From Nemertoderma westbladi (Eukaryota > Xenacoelomorpha > Nemertodermatida > Nemertodermatidae), in the NCBI GenBank assembly GCA_032718475.1, contig JAUCBJ010009163.1, positions 164,836-228,835 of the forward strand: a stretch of DNA of 64,000 nt, in the 5' to 3' direction. Positions 35,601 to 48,502 of the stretch are shown here, in pieces. Made by a program: the position numbers and the translations under genes. The notes beneath the pieces are model-generated. The model was not told the DNA's origin, made no database searches, and was given only the letters and a program-made list of their open reading frames with translations. Numbering within the stretch: position 1 is the stretch's first letter; each line of letters starts with the position of its first letter.

Positions 35601-37848
35601 GATAAATGAATTTTGATTGCATTGGAAAACCCCCCTATCTGTGGCTTTATGAGTGGAGAGATAAGTATCCTATCTCCCTATTAATATTGTTGTGTTCTTC
35701 AGTAGAATATTTATTATAGTTTCATCGTATTGCCAAAGTGACTGGAGCTGAAGTTAACTTATAATACTATAATTCACCTCAAATATCTCAGCTATTTCAT
35801 GAACATAATGAAGTATTAAAGCCATGTCAAAATCCTTGGTATTTTTCTGCAATAATTTATCAAAATATCCTCTGATTTTTTTCAAAAACCATATCGATTT
35901 TCATATTTATAACTTCTATCCCACTCCACGAGATAGAGAATCTTAAATGAACGTCAAAAGAACAGGTAACACTTACATTTATAGAAGTAATCAGCTGTTA
36001 TTTGCTACGTCTTTCCGCTGGAGATGGATGAATTTTGATTGTGTCAGAACACCCCCTATCTGTGGCTTTCTGAGTGGAGAGATAAGTAGCCTATCTCCCT
36101 ATTAATATTGTTGTGTTCTAGAATATTTTTTATAGTTTCATCGTATTGCCAAAGTGACTGGAGCTGAAGTTAACTCATAATACAATAATTCACCTCAAAT
36201 ATCTCAGCTATTTCATGAACATAATGAAGTATTAAAGCCATGTCAAAATCCTTGGTATTTTTCTGCAATAATTTATCAAAATATCCTCTGATTCTTTACT
36301 ATAACCATATCGATTTTAATATTTATAACTTCTAACCCACTCCACGAGATAGAGAATCTTAAATGAAAGTCAAAAGAACAGGTAACACTTACATTTATAG
36401 AAGTAATCAGCTGTTATTTGCTACGTCTTTCCGCTTGAGATGGATGAATTTTGATTGTGTCAGAACACCCCCTATCTGTGGCTGTCTGAGTTGAGAGATA
36501 AGTAGCCTATCTCCCTATTAATATTGTTGTGTTCTAGAATATTTATTATAGTTTCATCGTATTGCTAAAGTGGCAGGAGCTAAAGTTATTATGTAATGCA
36601 ATAATTCACCTCCAATATCTCAGCTATTTCATGAACATAATGAAGTATTAAAGCCATGTCAAAATCCTTGTTGTTTTTCTGCAATAATTTATCTAAATAT
36701 CTTCTAATTTTTTACAAAAACCATAATATAGATTTTCATATTTATAACTTCTATCCCACTCCATGAGATAGAGAATCTTAAATGAAAGTCAAAAGAACAG
36801 GTAACACTTACATTTATAGAAGTAATCAGCTGTTATTTGCTACGTCTTTCCGCTGGAGATAAATGAATTTTGATTTCATTGGAACACCCCCTATCTGTGG
36901 CTTTATGAGTGGAGAGATAAGTATCCTATCTCCCTATTAATATTGTTGTGTTCTTCAGTAGAATATTTATTATAGTTTCATCGTATTGCCAAAGTGACTG
37001 GAGCTGAAGTTAACTCATAATACAATAATTCACCTCAAATATCTCAGCTATTTCAGGAACATAATGAAGTATTAAAGCCATGTCAAAATCCTTGGTGTTT
37101 TTCTGCAATAATTTATCAAAATATCCTCTGATTTTTTACAAAAACCATATCGATTTTCATATTTATAACTTCTATCCCACTCCACGAGATAGATAATCTT
37201 AAATGAACGTCAAAAGAACAGGTAACACTTACATTTATAGCAGTAATCACCTGTTATTTGCTACGTCTTTCTGCTGGAGATAAATGAATTTTGATTGCAT
37301 TGGAAAACCCCCCTATCTGTGGCTTTATGAGTGGAGAGATAAGTATCCTATCTCCCTATTAATATTGTTGTGTTCTTCAGTAGAATATTTATTATAGTTT
37401 CATCGTATTGCCAAAGTGACTGGAGCTGAAGTTAACTCATAATACAATAATTCACCTCAAATATCTCAGCTATTTCATGAACATAATGAAGTATTAAAGC
37501 CATGTCAAAATCCTTGGTATTTTTCTGCAATAATTTATCAAAATATCCTCTGATTTTTTTCAAAAACCATATCGATTTTCATATTTATAACTTCTATCCC
37601 ACTCCACGAGATAGAGAATCTTAAATGAACGTCAAAAGAACAGGTAACACTTACATTTATAGAAGTAATCAGCTGTTATTTGCTACGTCTTTCCGCTGGA
37701 GATGGATGAATTTTGATTGTGTCAGAACACCCCCTATCTGTGGCTTTCTGAGTGGAGAGATAAGTAGCCTATCTCCCTATTAATATTGTTGTGTTCTAGA
37801 ATATTTTTTATAGTTTCATCGTATTGCCAAAGTGACTGGAGCTGAAGT
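32654..37848. repeat. Satellite block C, ~416-bp repeat
   Basis: About 12-13 copies of the same monomer as blocks A and B. It resumes directly after the LTR at 'atagaagtaatcag'. It has its own higher-order period of about 1.68 kb (four monomers): the segment from about 34665 to 35500 recurs from about 36343 to 37190, including the unusual 'ccataatatagattttc' variant (about 35050 and 36722). The duplicated 'gttcttcagtagaatat' variant occurs near 35695, 36950 and 37373. The block breaks off inside a monomer at 37848. Confidence 0.97.
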
Positions 37849-37940
37849 ATCTTTATTCCTATGGTGTAGACTGAATATCTATTTGAATTTCCCACCACCA
37901 CTACACTAACCTCTCCAACAACATACATATTTGTAATAGT

Positions 37941-38841
37941 TTAATAACGATTTGGTGGGTTTGAAACTCTACCAGAGTGGGTAATGGGTGGTTGTTTCGT
38001 AACAGCTTCGGCGTGAGTCAGTTTCTTGTGCACTGTTGTTGAAGATTTACGTGGTTTTCCATGATATGGTGGTTGGGCTAATAGAACTGGCTTGTCAGTA
38101 TCTATGTGAGCAGGTTTTAACCGATCAATAGAGATGGTTTCTTCTCTATTTCCCATTCTGATTTTAAACATTTTTGGGCCAGTTACTAGGACCTTGTAGG
38201 GTCCTGTGTATGTTCTCTGCAAGGGTTTGCAATGTCTATCAACGCAAAGAAATACATAATGTGAGTTAGTCAGGCTGGAGGGCACATTAACTTTTGGGAG
38301 TCCATGTGCTGTAGATGGAACAGAATTAAGTGTTTAAACTTTATCTCATAATATTTTGAGGAAATCGTAGTTGTTTGGTTTAGCGCCATTATCAATAGCA
38401 GGAAGAAAATCTCCAGGGACCTGCCATACACTAGTTCAGCACAACTCACGCCGAGGTCTTCTTTGAATGGAGTGCAAAGACCAAGTAGTACGCCAGGTAT
38501 ATTGGCCACGCTTTGAATTGGTGGTGCCAGCGATCTAGAATCCCATTAGCATCTGGATGATATGCAGTGGTGTTATGTACTGTAATACCTAATTGCTCAG
38601 AGATGCCTCGCCACAGTTTCGATATAAATTGTCATTCCCGATCAGTTGGTACGCCAAATCTAGAAATCCATGTGGAGATAAGCGCTGATACACATGATGT
38701 TGTGGATGTATCAGCCAACAGAACTGCTTCCAGCCATATTGTATCCACCAGATTTGCATCTATTGCGACAACAACGACCACCTCCATAAAGAATGTCCAA
38801 CCATGCACAATCGATGTTAGGATTGTCGTTTCCAGGGACAT
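37941..38841 (-). pseudogene. Ty3/Gypsy Pol remnant (integrase core and C-terminal tail)
   Basis: Read on the minus strand from about 38841 to 37941. A first piece (WLEAVLLADTSTTSC, WISRFGVPTDRE) resembles the integrase core before the second catalytic Asp. A middle piece contains TTAYHPDANG (around the catalytic region) and KEDLGVSCAELVYGRSL. The last piece (VFLCVDRHCKPLQRTYTGPYKVL, SIDRLKPAHID, THSGRVSNPPNRY) is the typical C-terminal tail of Gypsy-family Pol. At least two frame changes (near 38280 and 38510) and the loss of everything upstream show it is dead. The left junction with the satellite is at 37849; the 90 bases between could be the start of an LTR, but this cannot be confirmed. 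Confidence 0.85.
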
Positions 38842-39404
38842 TTCGAGTGAAATTGTGTGAAGGGAATGGCAATGGTGAAGTGGACGCTATTCAAATGCCA
38901 CGTCAACCATGGAGTCATGATGTCCACTCGAGTAAATCTGGAACCATCATCTGCTACCTTTGTATACAAAGAAGACGTCACGTTTTCTAGGAGTTTTAGG
39001 AAACCACATCGACAGACCGACAGTCGAGATGATCACGTAAGCACCAGCGCACGTCTGCCGGATATGCTGGTATAGACAGATGAGCCACCTATGGCCTTGC
39101 ATCCATAATATCTGTAGTCATTCAGTAGGGTGGTGCGTACCCATGCATGCATGCGTAACCCATGCACAATCGATGTCAGGATTGTCTTTTCCAGGGACAT
39201 CTCAAGCGGGATTACGTGAAGGCAATGCCAGTGGAGAAGTTGGTGCTATTCGAATGCTACGCCGACCATGGGGTCATGATGTCCACTCGAGTAAAGTCCA
39301 CCAACATGCATTGGTGTTTCTTTAAACTATTGGGAGAAATAACCATATTTGTTGCTGCCTGGAACTTCCACGTAAAGTATATCGAGCTTACACGGTGGGG
39401 CTGA
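38745..39404 (+). pseudogene. Duplicated zinc-knuckle fragments
   Basis: Two diverged direct copies (about 38800-38935 and 39165-39300) share words such as 'catgcacaatcgatgt', 'ccagggaca' and 'gtcatgatgtccactcgagtaaa'. Read on the plus strand they contain knuckle-like patterns: CIYCDNNDHLHKEC before the first copy, and CQDCLFQGHLKRDY in the second, where the final Cys has become Tyr. The first copy has in-frame stops. They may come from a retroelement gag. The function of the rest is unknown. Confidence 0.4.
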
Positions 39405-40217
39405 ACCAACTTTTTATAAAAGTAAAATGCCCAGCCAAACTGATTTCATTTCTTGGGGCACTTCAACGCCCAAAAATGATGAAATTGATTCCAAAAATGC
39501 TAAACCAGCACTACTGGGAGGATTGAAACAGCGATATGATCATTAAGCTTTAATATCGAACATTAACATTAATCGCAACTTTAGGAAAAATATACATTTA
39601 TATTATGTAGTTATAAATGAACATGTAAATATAACATGAAAGTCAGTTATTACATAGACCTAAATAATTTTATATTAATAAAAGTAGAACAGGAAAATAA
39701 AAAAATTTAAAAAACACACTGGATGGGATGGGACCTACTTAAATAATGAAATAAATATAAATAAGGAGCCATAATGGTGTACTAGTACATGCGAAAGTGT
39801 GCACCTTGTGACTATGGATCCTACTAGACCCTACTAGGCCCTACTTGACTTCTCACACTGTAATTTCTCACATATTAGATTCTTGTATATCTTAATTACT
39901 TAATACTGTACACTCAATTCAATACGATATTATTAATACAGTATTGACCTGAAATTGCAAAATGAGATTACATTTTCACAGCACTGGTACCTATGAGTGA
40001 CTGCTTGTACTGAGTGATTGATTTATTCTTAATTTTATTTCATTGTATAACTAAACATATAATTGGTACCAGTACTCTACCAAACTTCTTCGTCTCTGCA
40101 TCTGTGTTATACAGCCAGGATAAAAGCATGTAAACGGTCTCCATCTCTCCAAGAATAAAGGTGTCGAAATTAGATCAGTGGTGGTAGGCCTACTGGCCAC
40201 CCGGAAAATAATAGCAG
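39405..40217. other. AT-rich intergenic stretch
   Basis: No coding, RNA or clear repeat signal seen. It contains GGTACC words and a (CTACTAGACCCTACTAGGCCCTACTTGAC) triplicated local motif near 39820-39850. Confidence 0.5.
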
Positions 40218-42640
40218 ATGTCGAAACACCTTAATCACTACTGGTACCACCAGGTGGACATCATTGTTCATTCACCTAACTCCAAAAATAATGATAAGTT
40301 TAACTTCTCATCAATTTTATGTTGCGACGATTGCCTAGCTCTTTTTGCGTTGACAGTCGACCTTAATCAACATAATCTCGAATCTCTCCAAACCACCACC
40401 GAGGATGTTTTTACTGGTTCTGTTATAGTGGGGAACCCTCCTGAACACAGCTGCAACAACTGCCACCATGCTGTTCCCACTTCTAATGATAAGTTGGTTG
40501 GTTGCGGTCAGTGCCGGATTAACCTTAAGGCATATAAGGCACGTGCCTTTATTGCCTTTTTTCTCAGCGAGTCATGCTTGTAAAAAAAATATTTTTATCT
40601 GAAAAGTCCACATTTTTTCTCACTAAAATTTATAGAAAACAGAGCACGAAAGTGCATCTTTCACCTACTTTCTATCCCTAAATTTGTGATAGAAATTGCA
40701 AAATTCTAGCCAGTCGACCGACAGGGTGCTGTGTTATTAGTTCGAGACATGATGGAAGGGAAATAATAAAACATGGGCAGTAAAACTTTAAAGTGCTAAT
40801 TATGAACAATGGAGAATTTAATTTTATTTATTTGTGAGGAATTATTTGTAGTTATGCTCTTAAACTTTCTGGTACAACCAAATAATGACGTGGTGACATA
40901 CTGGAAATACTGTTCATTGTAAATGTATGGCGTGGAGATATGGTAGTGCGAAATTATTATTATTATTTTTTTTATAAATATAGGCCGTAATAGATAAAAA
41001 AAGGATAAATTTATTAGATAGAATAGTTAGTGATAAAAAAAACGTGTCAGAATTAACTTCTTGACACAAATTTAATTTAACCGAAATTCAGATGTTCTGC
41101 CCTCCTGTATTAAATTTTGCATTCGATGGCCTTTTAGGTGCAATTCCTGCAAAACCTAAAAGCATAATTGGGCAGCATAATTGAATTTGGTAAATTAAAA
41201 TTAGTGACAAAAAGTACTTTTTTCCAAGACTGTTTTCTATCGGAGAACATTACTTTCTCAGCAAGTCCAAATCTAGATCAGAAATATTATATCTTTGCAC
41301 AAAGCCCACACTTTTGGTGTGTTATATTTGTCAGCAAGTCCTGTAAAGATAAGTAAGCCTACCGTGCAAAACCTACCCTACAGAATATAAATAACACATT
41401 CCCACGATCCGATCAAAATTGCTAAATACCTACAGGATCCTAGTCAGCCTTAAGGGGGCCAACTCTAACCACCACAGAAATGAAATTTTTTAAATTTGCA
41501 CAATTTTTTTGTATGACCCGTTGGCCGATAAGGCACCCATTATCACAGAGGTGTCTTCAGCAGTTGGAGTAGACTCTCTATCAATCACCGAGGTTATCCG
41601 CCTTGGTAAGAAATCGGATCGGAAGTTTCATTAGCGAACAAGAAGCACAACTATTTCGATCAAATTTTGAGGATAACCTTTGACAAGAAGATTCTACTAT
41701 CAACAAAGAAAGTGCTAGTGTCGCTTACAACTTAAACATAGCAGATGAAGTAAGCAGAGAAGAAGGATCATATGCGACTGTTAGCTACAGTGTATGCCCA
41801 GGCAGCTCTATATGGCGAATCGTTAAACAAGATGGGGCAAGTGGAAGCAGGCCAGCATGGAAATATCAGAACCAGGAAAACGACTAGATGGTAAGATAGC
41901 CATCCGAACAGTCTATCTACCAATGTTTCTCATGACCGTATCAATGATAACTCTAAGAACGTTCATCAGCAGAAGGGGCACCTCAATGCTTGTTGCATTA
42001 ATGCGAAATCTGCATGCAAGAAATTATCTGATTTAAATATTTTATTGTCGAATTTTGAGTATGATATAGTAGGCAGGATTAACTGAGACCTGGTTTACCA
42101 CAGTATTCCAGATGCATCCAATAACTGCCAAGTATTTAGGAAGGATAGACACACTACTGGGGTGGTTTCTTGTTACTGGTTCATAAAAACATTAAATGTG
42201 TGCAAGTTCCTTTGACCTATGACTGTGACTGCTGCTGATTGATGCTGTTGACCTTGTTGGCAACTCTCCGGTGGTTCGCCTTGTGTGCGTTTACCGAGAA
42301 CCTAGCTCAACATCAACCAATGATGATATATGTAATGTAATACTCTCTCTCACCCGTGTGATATAAATTTCACCTTGTGTAATTATAGGTGATTTTAACC
42401 TAAGCGAGTTTAATTGGTTTAATTTTACTTATCCTGATACAGTTGCATATGATAGGTTTGCTAACTACTCCTTGGAATGTAGTCTGTTTCAACTTCAATT
42501 ACAACCTTCAAGGGGGAATAGTGTTTTAGACTTATTATTTACCACTGACGAAATTATAGTTTCTAGTGTATATGTGTTCCCTGGCTTTTCTACCAGCAAT
42601 CATGGTTTGTTGTGCTTATTGCAGATCACAGATTAATCAC
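40218..42640 (+). pseudogene. CR1/L2-like LINE remnant (ORF1 pieces and endonuclease)
   Basis: Plus-strand coding remnants lie in the order expected for a LINE. 40218-40508 codes for a Cys-containing segment (CCDDC..., CNNCHHAVP...CGQC), possibly an ORF1 zinc finger. 41525-41640 (ITEVSSAVGVDSLSITEVIR, LGKKSDRKF) resembles the later part of a LINE ORF1. 42000-42640 is an apurinic endonuclease: a start like CCINAKSACKKLSDLNILL, then VCVYREPSS, IIGDFNLSEFNWF, LDLLFTTDE, and a final SNH in place of the usual SDH. In-frame stops (for example just before DLVYHS, and in the VI-ISPC stretch) and missing RT show it is decayed. The middle is interrupted at about 40509-41510. Confidence 0.7.
40509..41510. 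mobile_element. Probable insertion inside the LINE remnant, hAT-like left end
   Basis: The LINE ORF1-like reading is lost at CAGTGCCGGATTAACC (40509) and resumes near 41515. CAGTG(C/G)CGGATTAA termini are common in hAT-type non-autonomous elements. No matching inverted right end or 8-bp target duplication could be found, so the boundaries and class are uncertain. The interior is AT-rich with no transposase ORF. Confidence 0.35.
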
Positions 42641-42967
42641 AGGTCCACCCACATATGTGATGGAGCCAAAGGACGAGAGAGGGTGTATTTATGGTAAAGC
42701 TATGACAAGGTTCAACCCAAAGTCGTAGCACGCCCCACACTATTGCATGAGTGCAAAATAAAGGCAGACAACATTTTGGGATTTTAATATAGCGAAATTA
42801 AACAGGGCTTTTAATGAAATATTATATATGTGCTGTATTATTATAGTGTACTTTCGTTCATAACGATATATCAATTTAAATAATAATATTAAATATAAGT
42901 GTATGTTTAATTGTGAATACACATCGATTTTCTTAAATGCAGGTCTAATTCGGTTTACTAAAGCATT
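42641..42967. other. Spacer downstream of the ABCC gene
   Basis: AT-rich. It would hold the 3' untranslated region of the minus-strand ABCC gene, but no canonical AATAAA on the minus strand was seen close to the stop codon. Confidence 0.4.
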
Positions 42968-45900
42968 TTAATTTGTTCCAAAGCTGGACATAATTTTGCT
43001 GAAATAACTTTCTGAGTTGTTTAAAAGCTCCTGTGGTTTATCAAGTTCAACTATTTTTCCATTCGCAACAACTACTACTCTATCACTGTCCATTATAGTT
43101 TCAATTCTGTGAGCAATTATCAAAACTGTTAAATCTTTCAATTTAGTCTTCATTACTTCTTGAATAACACTTTGTGTTTCCAAATCAATAGAGGCGGTAG
43201 CTTCATCCATTAACATAATTTTACATTTTCTTAGAATTGCCCGGCCCAAACATAACAATTGTTGTTGACCTGTACTGAAATTGGATCCCCTAGAATGTAC
43301 ACGAATTATATCCAAATCATTATAATCTATATTACTATTGATGGTTTTACTATCTGGTATTGAAATCCTTTCTTTTTTCATATTTAGTAAACGAGAGACA
43401 ACTTCATTCTTCATCTGTACTGTTTCTAATACATCCCATATGTCACTATCAGAATGCTCATTGAATGGGTCCATATTATCACGCAATGATCCTGCGAATA
43501 ACACAGCACCTTGGGGTACTACAGCAATGGCACCACGAAGTGACATCAGTGGTATGTTAGCTATATCAATCCCATCCATCTCAATTATACCTTCATAATT
43601 AGCTAACCTTAACATTGATGTGAAGATCGATGTCTTTCCAGCCCCAGTTCGACCAATAAATGCTATTTTTTCCCCTGCAGCTATGTTAAGATTAATATTG
43701 TTAAGGACCAGTTTACTCGTATCATAAGTTAAACAAACATTAATAAGCGATATAGTCCCTTTGTTGGGCCAGTTATTTGGTGGTGTTATGTAATCCTTTC
43801 GCACATATGGTTCCTCATCAATCCTAGTGTATTGCATGACTCTTTCTACGGATGTCATGGTTACATCCATATCTGCTGATAGGATTACAGCTCTATCTAC
43901 TAAAACGCACAATCCTAAAACATATGTCAATGAAAGGTATGTCATATTTGAATCTAGCAGAGACTCTGATATTAATATACACAAGCAGTAATTGATCATT
44001 GCAAAAACTAAACAGATAATATTAATGTTAATAGCGAGGAACATTTTAATTGGCTGGATCATGAACCAGGCTTCATTGTGTCTATCAAGAAAATTAAAAA
44101 ATATATTTCTGTAAGAATTCTGCACTTTGTAAGAACGTATCACAGGAAGTCCCTCCAATGTTTGCGATATGTGATCAAATATAGGATTTCGAAGAACTCC
44201 TTCAATTCTCTTTACATCACGCATAGGCCTCAATGTAATCTTCCTTACCCACCACAACATTGCAATCAATGGGATAGTTGGTAAGAAAATCCATGGGGTT
44301 ACACATACTGATATTATAATAACAACTGTTATACATAATACTTTATGCATAATATCTGAAAGAAGGTCAGGTAACATATCATCCATAACGCCAATATCTT
44401 TTGAGAATCGGTTAAGAATTTGCCCAATAGGCGTAAAATCAAAAAATTTCTTAGGAGCCTCAATGACTTTCTTGATTATTACATTGTGCATTTTATGACT
44501 GGCTTTTAGAAATAGGGCATAACCAAGACAGAACTTAGCTATGAAAGTTAACCAATTGAAAACAACGATCGCAAAATACACCAGAATTATGCTGCTCCAT
44601 GTCAACCATCCAAAAATTGTTGGAGTTTTGGTCTTAGTCGCAGTTGCATATGCATTTTGTGAATCAGTAGTGGCCCAACCTGCCAACCAATAATTAATAA
44701 ATGGTTCACTGCCATGGCAAAATATAGACAGGAACACCAATAAAGTTGCCATAGGAATAGTTACACCTGATCTTATATAATGCAAGTAAATATGTTTGCT
44801 AATAGAACCCTTTTCAATAGGATCTTTAGAAACTTCATTCGATTCTTCCATAATATCCACAGGGGCACCTTTATGTGCTAATACAATACGATCCATGGTG
44901 TCTTCTTTCTCATTATCATCAAATACATTTTCCGAAAGAATGTCATTTTCATTTCTCTGATTCATCAGCAAATTCAGAAGAGTATTTGTCTCTGAATTGA
45001 CATCTGTTTGTTTACCATATACCTTTGCCATACCTTTTTCTAGAACTAATATTCTATCTGCACTCTGTAAATGTTTACAATCATTAGTGGCTACAATTAT
45101 AGCTGCACACTTTGACATATATCCTACCAAACACTGCTCGAAAATAGCTCTTCCAACATTATTATCAAGTGATGAAAATGGATCGTCTAATATGTAAATA
45201 TCAGCACGCGAATATAAGGCTCTACACAAATTGATCCAGCTTTCTGTCCACCGGATAGAGCTATTCCCTTTTCACCAACAATAGTAAAGTCACCATTGGG
45301 CAAAACAGCTATATCTGGTCTCAGTTCACACATCGCCAGACATCTATTGTACCATTCCTTCTCGAATTCTTTTTCAAATAAAATATTATCTCTAATTGTT
45401 CCACTAAATATCCAAGGGGATTGGGGGACATAGGCTACCTTTCCTGATAAAGTTACCGAACCGAATGTAACTGGAACTTCTCCTAAAATAGCTTGAAGCA
45501 AAGTTGTCTTCCCTGAACCAACTTGTCCAATAACAACTAAGATTTCAGTGGCTTTCACTGATATACTGATGTTTCTGATAATTTCTTCTCCATCTAAGAA
45601 ACCAGCAGATATATTAGATAATAATACTTCACCAACATTGATTTTTACTCTTTCTTCTTTTACGCGCAATACTTCGAATACGTTTTTATCACGAACCAGA
45701 AGAAATTTGCAAATTCTATGAAAACTAATATATACTTCAGACATGTTTCTTAATAAGACCCCTAAGTGATTACTTAAATGACATGAAAGATCAATAAGAT
45801 ACAGGCAGGTGAATACAGTTGTAGGATCTAAAACACCACCGAGGGTTGAGTAAGAAAAAAACGCCAAGAATCCAACGATTGCTTTCAAGTCTAGACAATA

Positions 45901-46644
45901 AAATGACCTCAAATATAATATCTTGGAAATTTGATTAATTTCAAGTTTGCGTAATTTTTTGATGAAAGATATATATACCTCCTCCCAAATATTCATCTTA
46001 ATAACAGAGATTCCATTAATAATATCATCTATATTTGATATCCTTTTGTCAGTTAATTGTGCGGCGGTGGTTCTCAACTTAGCAAATAATTTTCCAAAGC
46101 AAATCTGCAAAGGAACATAAAACAAAATCACAAGTACCGCAATCCATCCAGCTAAACCCAGCATGTATACAAGAAGACAAGCTATAATTAGATTTACTAA
46201 AGGAGAAACTAACAAATAACCAAATATGCGAGACATTGATTCTAAACGACCCAAATCATTTGATACCAAATTTGTTATATAACCCACACTCGTATTCTCA
46301 AGGTCTATAATTGATAATGAAAGTATTTTATCATATATCAATGAACAACATGCTGTTTGTATCTCAGTAAGTAGAAGTGTATTAAGCAATTTTGAATTGT
46401 TATTAGCTAATAAATATATCATATCTAGAAAAGCAATTAAGCAGGTATACAAATATGCATTTGGGGTCGAAATGGTACTATCTGGCATAAAGTACTTCAA
46501 TATCTCACATAGAAGTAACGCCTTTATGGTCATGCAACAATAACCCAGTAACATAATACTCGAGCTCTTTATGTAACAAAGCCAGTAGGTTCGAACAATA
46601 ACACGTAGTAGAGATGTAGCATTGGGTTTCGTGTGAGACACTTC
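42968..46644 (-). CDS. ABCC-family (MRP4-like) transporter, exon 2, one frameshift
   Basis: Codes for nearly all of a two-TMD/two-NBD ABC exporter, an ATP-driven plasma-membrane pump for organic anions and conjugates in this family. A consensus acceptor (TTTTTACAG, then GAAGTG) starts the exon at 46644, in phase with the exon at 53547-53314. TMD1 spans ~46600-45700. NBD1 has Walker A GQVGSGKT (~45520), Q-loop YVPQSPWIFSG, LSGGQKA (~45240) and Walker B IYILDDP (~45185). TMD2 spans ~44790-43900. NBD2 has GRTGAGKT (~43640), FSTGQQQL (~43260), IMLMDEATAS (~43205) and IAHR (~43110). Near 45235, just after the first LSGGQKA, one base is missing relative to the family's usual continuation; the upstream frame then stops at 45187. 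This is either a recent null mutation or a sequencing error. In NBD1 the H-loop reads ATND instead of THQ-type. Exons 1 and 2 give about 1300 codons, close to MRP4 length. Confidence 0.9.
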
Positions 46645-46794
46645 CTGTAAAAATCAAACATATTTTAAGTTAGATTTCGTATAAGAATACGAAATCAAAT
46701 ATAAGAATAATATTAGAATTACATTATTTATATACATACAGCACAATATATATTCAATATTTTTATATACTCTATATCACTTACTAGTTCGGTT

Positions 46795-47414
46795 AAAAAG
46801 TCAGGTGAAGACCTTCAGATACGTAAGTGGAAGGCATGGGCAGCATTAAATAGTCTGTCCAGGATTTGGAAGTCCCATAGAATTAAACGTAACCTTAAGG
46901 TTCAATTATTTATGGCTGCAGTAGTACTAGTACTCTTATATACCCTGCTGGGCTCTAGCTGCTGAGGACACCAAATCTCTGGATGGCACATTCACAAGAA
47001 TGCTGCTCCGGGTTCATTGTGTCAAGTACAATGAACACATCTCCAATCAGACTCTATACAACATTGGAGGTGTTCCATTAGTCACCCTAGCTTGACAGTT
47101 TAGACTCCCTAGCTCCCGGCTCCGTTTTGCATGATATTACTTTCGCCGTTAGGCCCAGCCAGTAAATAATCTTGTGCTTTGGCAGCCTCATGGAGTGAAT
47201 AAGCATTCTGGACAGACAGCTCATGACTTTCTTGAGACGCATCTTAAAGACACAGGCCTTGAAAATGCGGATGATCTAGCAAATATCATGGGTGATAGGG
47301 AGTTGTGGCGACGCAAATTTCTCGACAAACAGGCTCAGCATTATTAATTTAAATGTAAAATATATATAATGCAGCTGCAATGCAGCACGCCGAACGTAGT
47401 AGTAGTAGTAGTAG
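46795..47414 (+). mobile_element. LINE 3' end with (TAG)n tail, copy 1 (LINE-B)
   Basis: 5'-truncated copy. Broken frames code for the end of a LINE RT protein: RIWKSHRIKRNLKVQLF, then LLRVHCVKYNEHISNQTLYN and LVLWQPHGVNKHSGQ, ending DDLANIMGDRELWRR. The non-coding tail holds the palindromic TGCAGCTGCA at 47369-47378, ends ...CACGCCGAACG and is followed by six TAG repeats (about 47397-47414). The same end occurs at 57572-57641 and 63452-63859 in reverse orientation. Confidence 0.85.
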
Positions 47415-48460
47415 ATCTACTTTATTGATATTGAATATTAAGTTAGAACGTTAAATTTATTCGGGGTTTGTAGTTACAGTTCGTCCATCACCATCGTCTA
47501 GTACTAGCTATATTATTCAGTATGTCAAAGGGCATATTTTAAGTATTCAACTGGTTGAATGGTGGTCCACTAGCATCAAAAAAGGGCCCATCATTAGGTG
47601 CCCTTTTTTAGCATGTAAATATTCATTCCGGAACATATATTATTTTGCTTAACAGGGTAGTCAGCTACTATTGGTAGATACAAGGTAAACATGTGATAAT
47701 TAAGTGAACGTGAGTGGATCTATTAGTTTTCTTGCACCTGGAGGAGCCAGCTGGGGATTAGGGAAATCCCGTGTGTGGGAAGGAATTCCTTACAATGCTA
47801 ACATGTATTGTAACTGTACATTCGTTGAGAATGCCAGAAAAACAAGATAGAAAGCCCTTAATGATAGTCTAAATCGTAATTATACATTCCAGAACTTGTA
47901 ATTATTTAAAATTAAATTGATATGTTATGGCCATCAGTCACTTTTTCCTGAAAAATCTGAAACACTTATACTGAACAATTTTGTTCTTACGATTGTGGAA
48001 TTCACAATAAATCGGTACGATAGGCTTAAATTCCATCGGTTCAACGAGTGAACAAGGCTTTAAAATATGACTGAGTGAATATAGATACTGCCCTACAGTA
48101 GGGCCTACAGTATGTTACTGTGTATAAGTGAGATTTACAGCCTAAAGCGATTTAAAAGTAATTGTATCTTTTTTTAAGTAGATCAATGTTATATATGACG
48201 CTAATAATTTTGTCAATACGAGATTATCATTTATCGTGTAACACAATTCACACGACTGTGTGAGAAAGATTTCCAGATAATGCAGACCTCTTCTATAAAG
48301 TACAGAGCCTGGCCGTCATCGAAGGCCTCACACATCCAGGGCGAAGATCCGAAGAGGACTTAGGTTCGAAAAGATTGAGTACATGAGGTTCCATGATGAA
48401 CGTCCGAATAGGACCTTCGTCTCGTTTGGACCTTCGACACAATACCTCGGCCTTCAACAT
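47415..48460. other. Intronic AT-rich stretch without recognisable features
   Basis: No ORF, RNA gene or repeat of note was seen on either strand. Confidence 0.5.
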
Positions 48461-48463
48461 CTT

Positions 48464-48502
48464 TGGGGGGGGGGGGGGTCAATATGACCCTCCCCCCGTG
48501 GT
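48464..48502. repeat. G-run / C-run inverted repeat
   Basis: About 15 Gs, then TCAATATGACCC, then CTCCCCCC. The G run can pair with the downstream C run, and GGTCAATATGACC is itself nearly palindromic. It resembles the G-rich ends of the TTAA-flanked element at 51620, but no partner end was found. Confidence 0.6.

Noticed and set aside
1-37848. Hammerhead ribozyme in the satellite monomer
   Set aside because: The monomer has no CTGATGA core on either strand; 'ctgaagatgaatgaa' only superficially resembles it.
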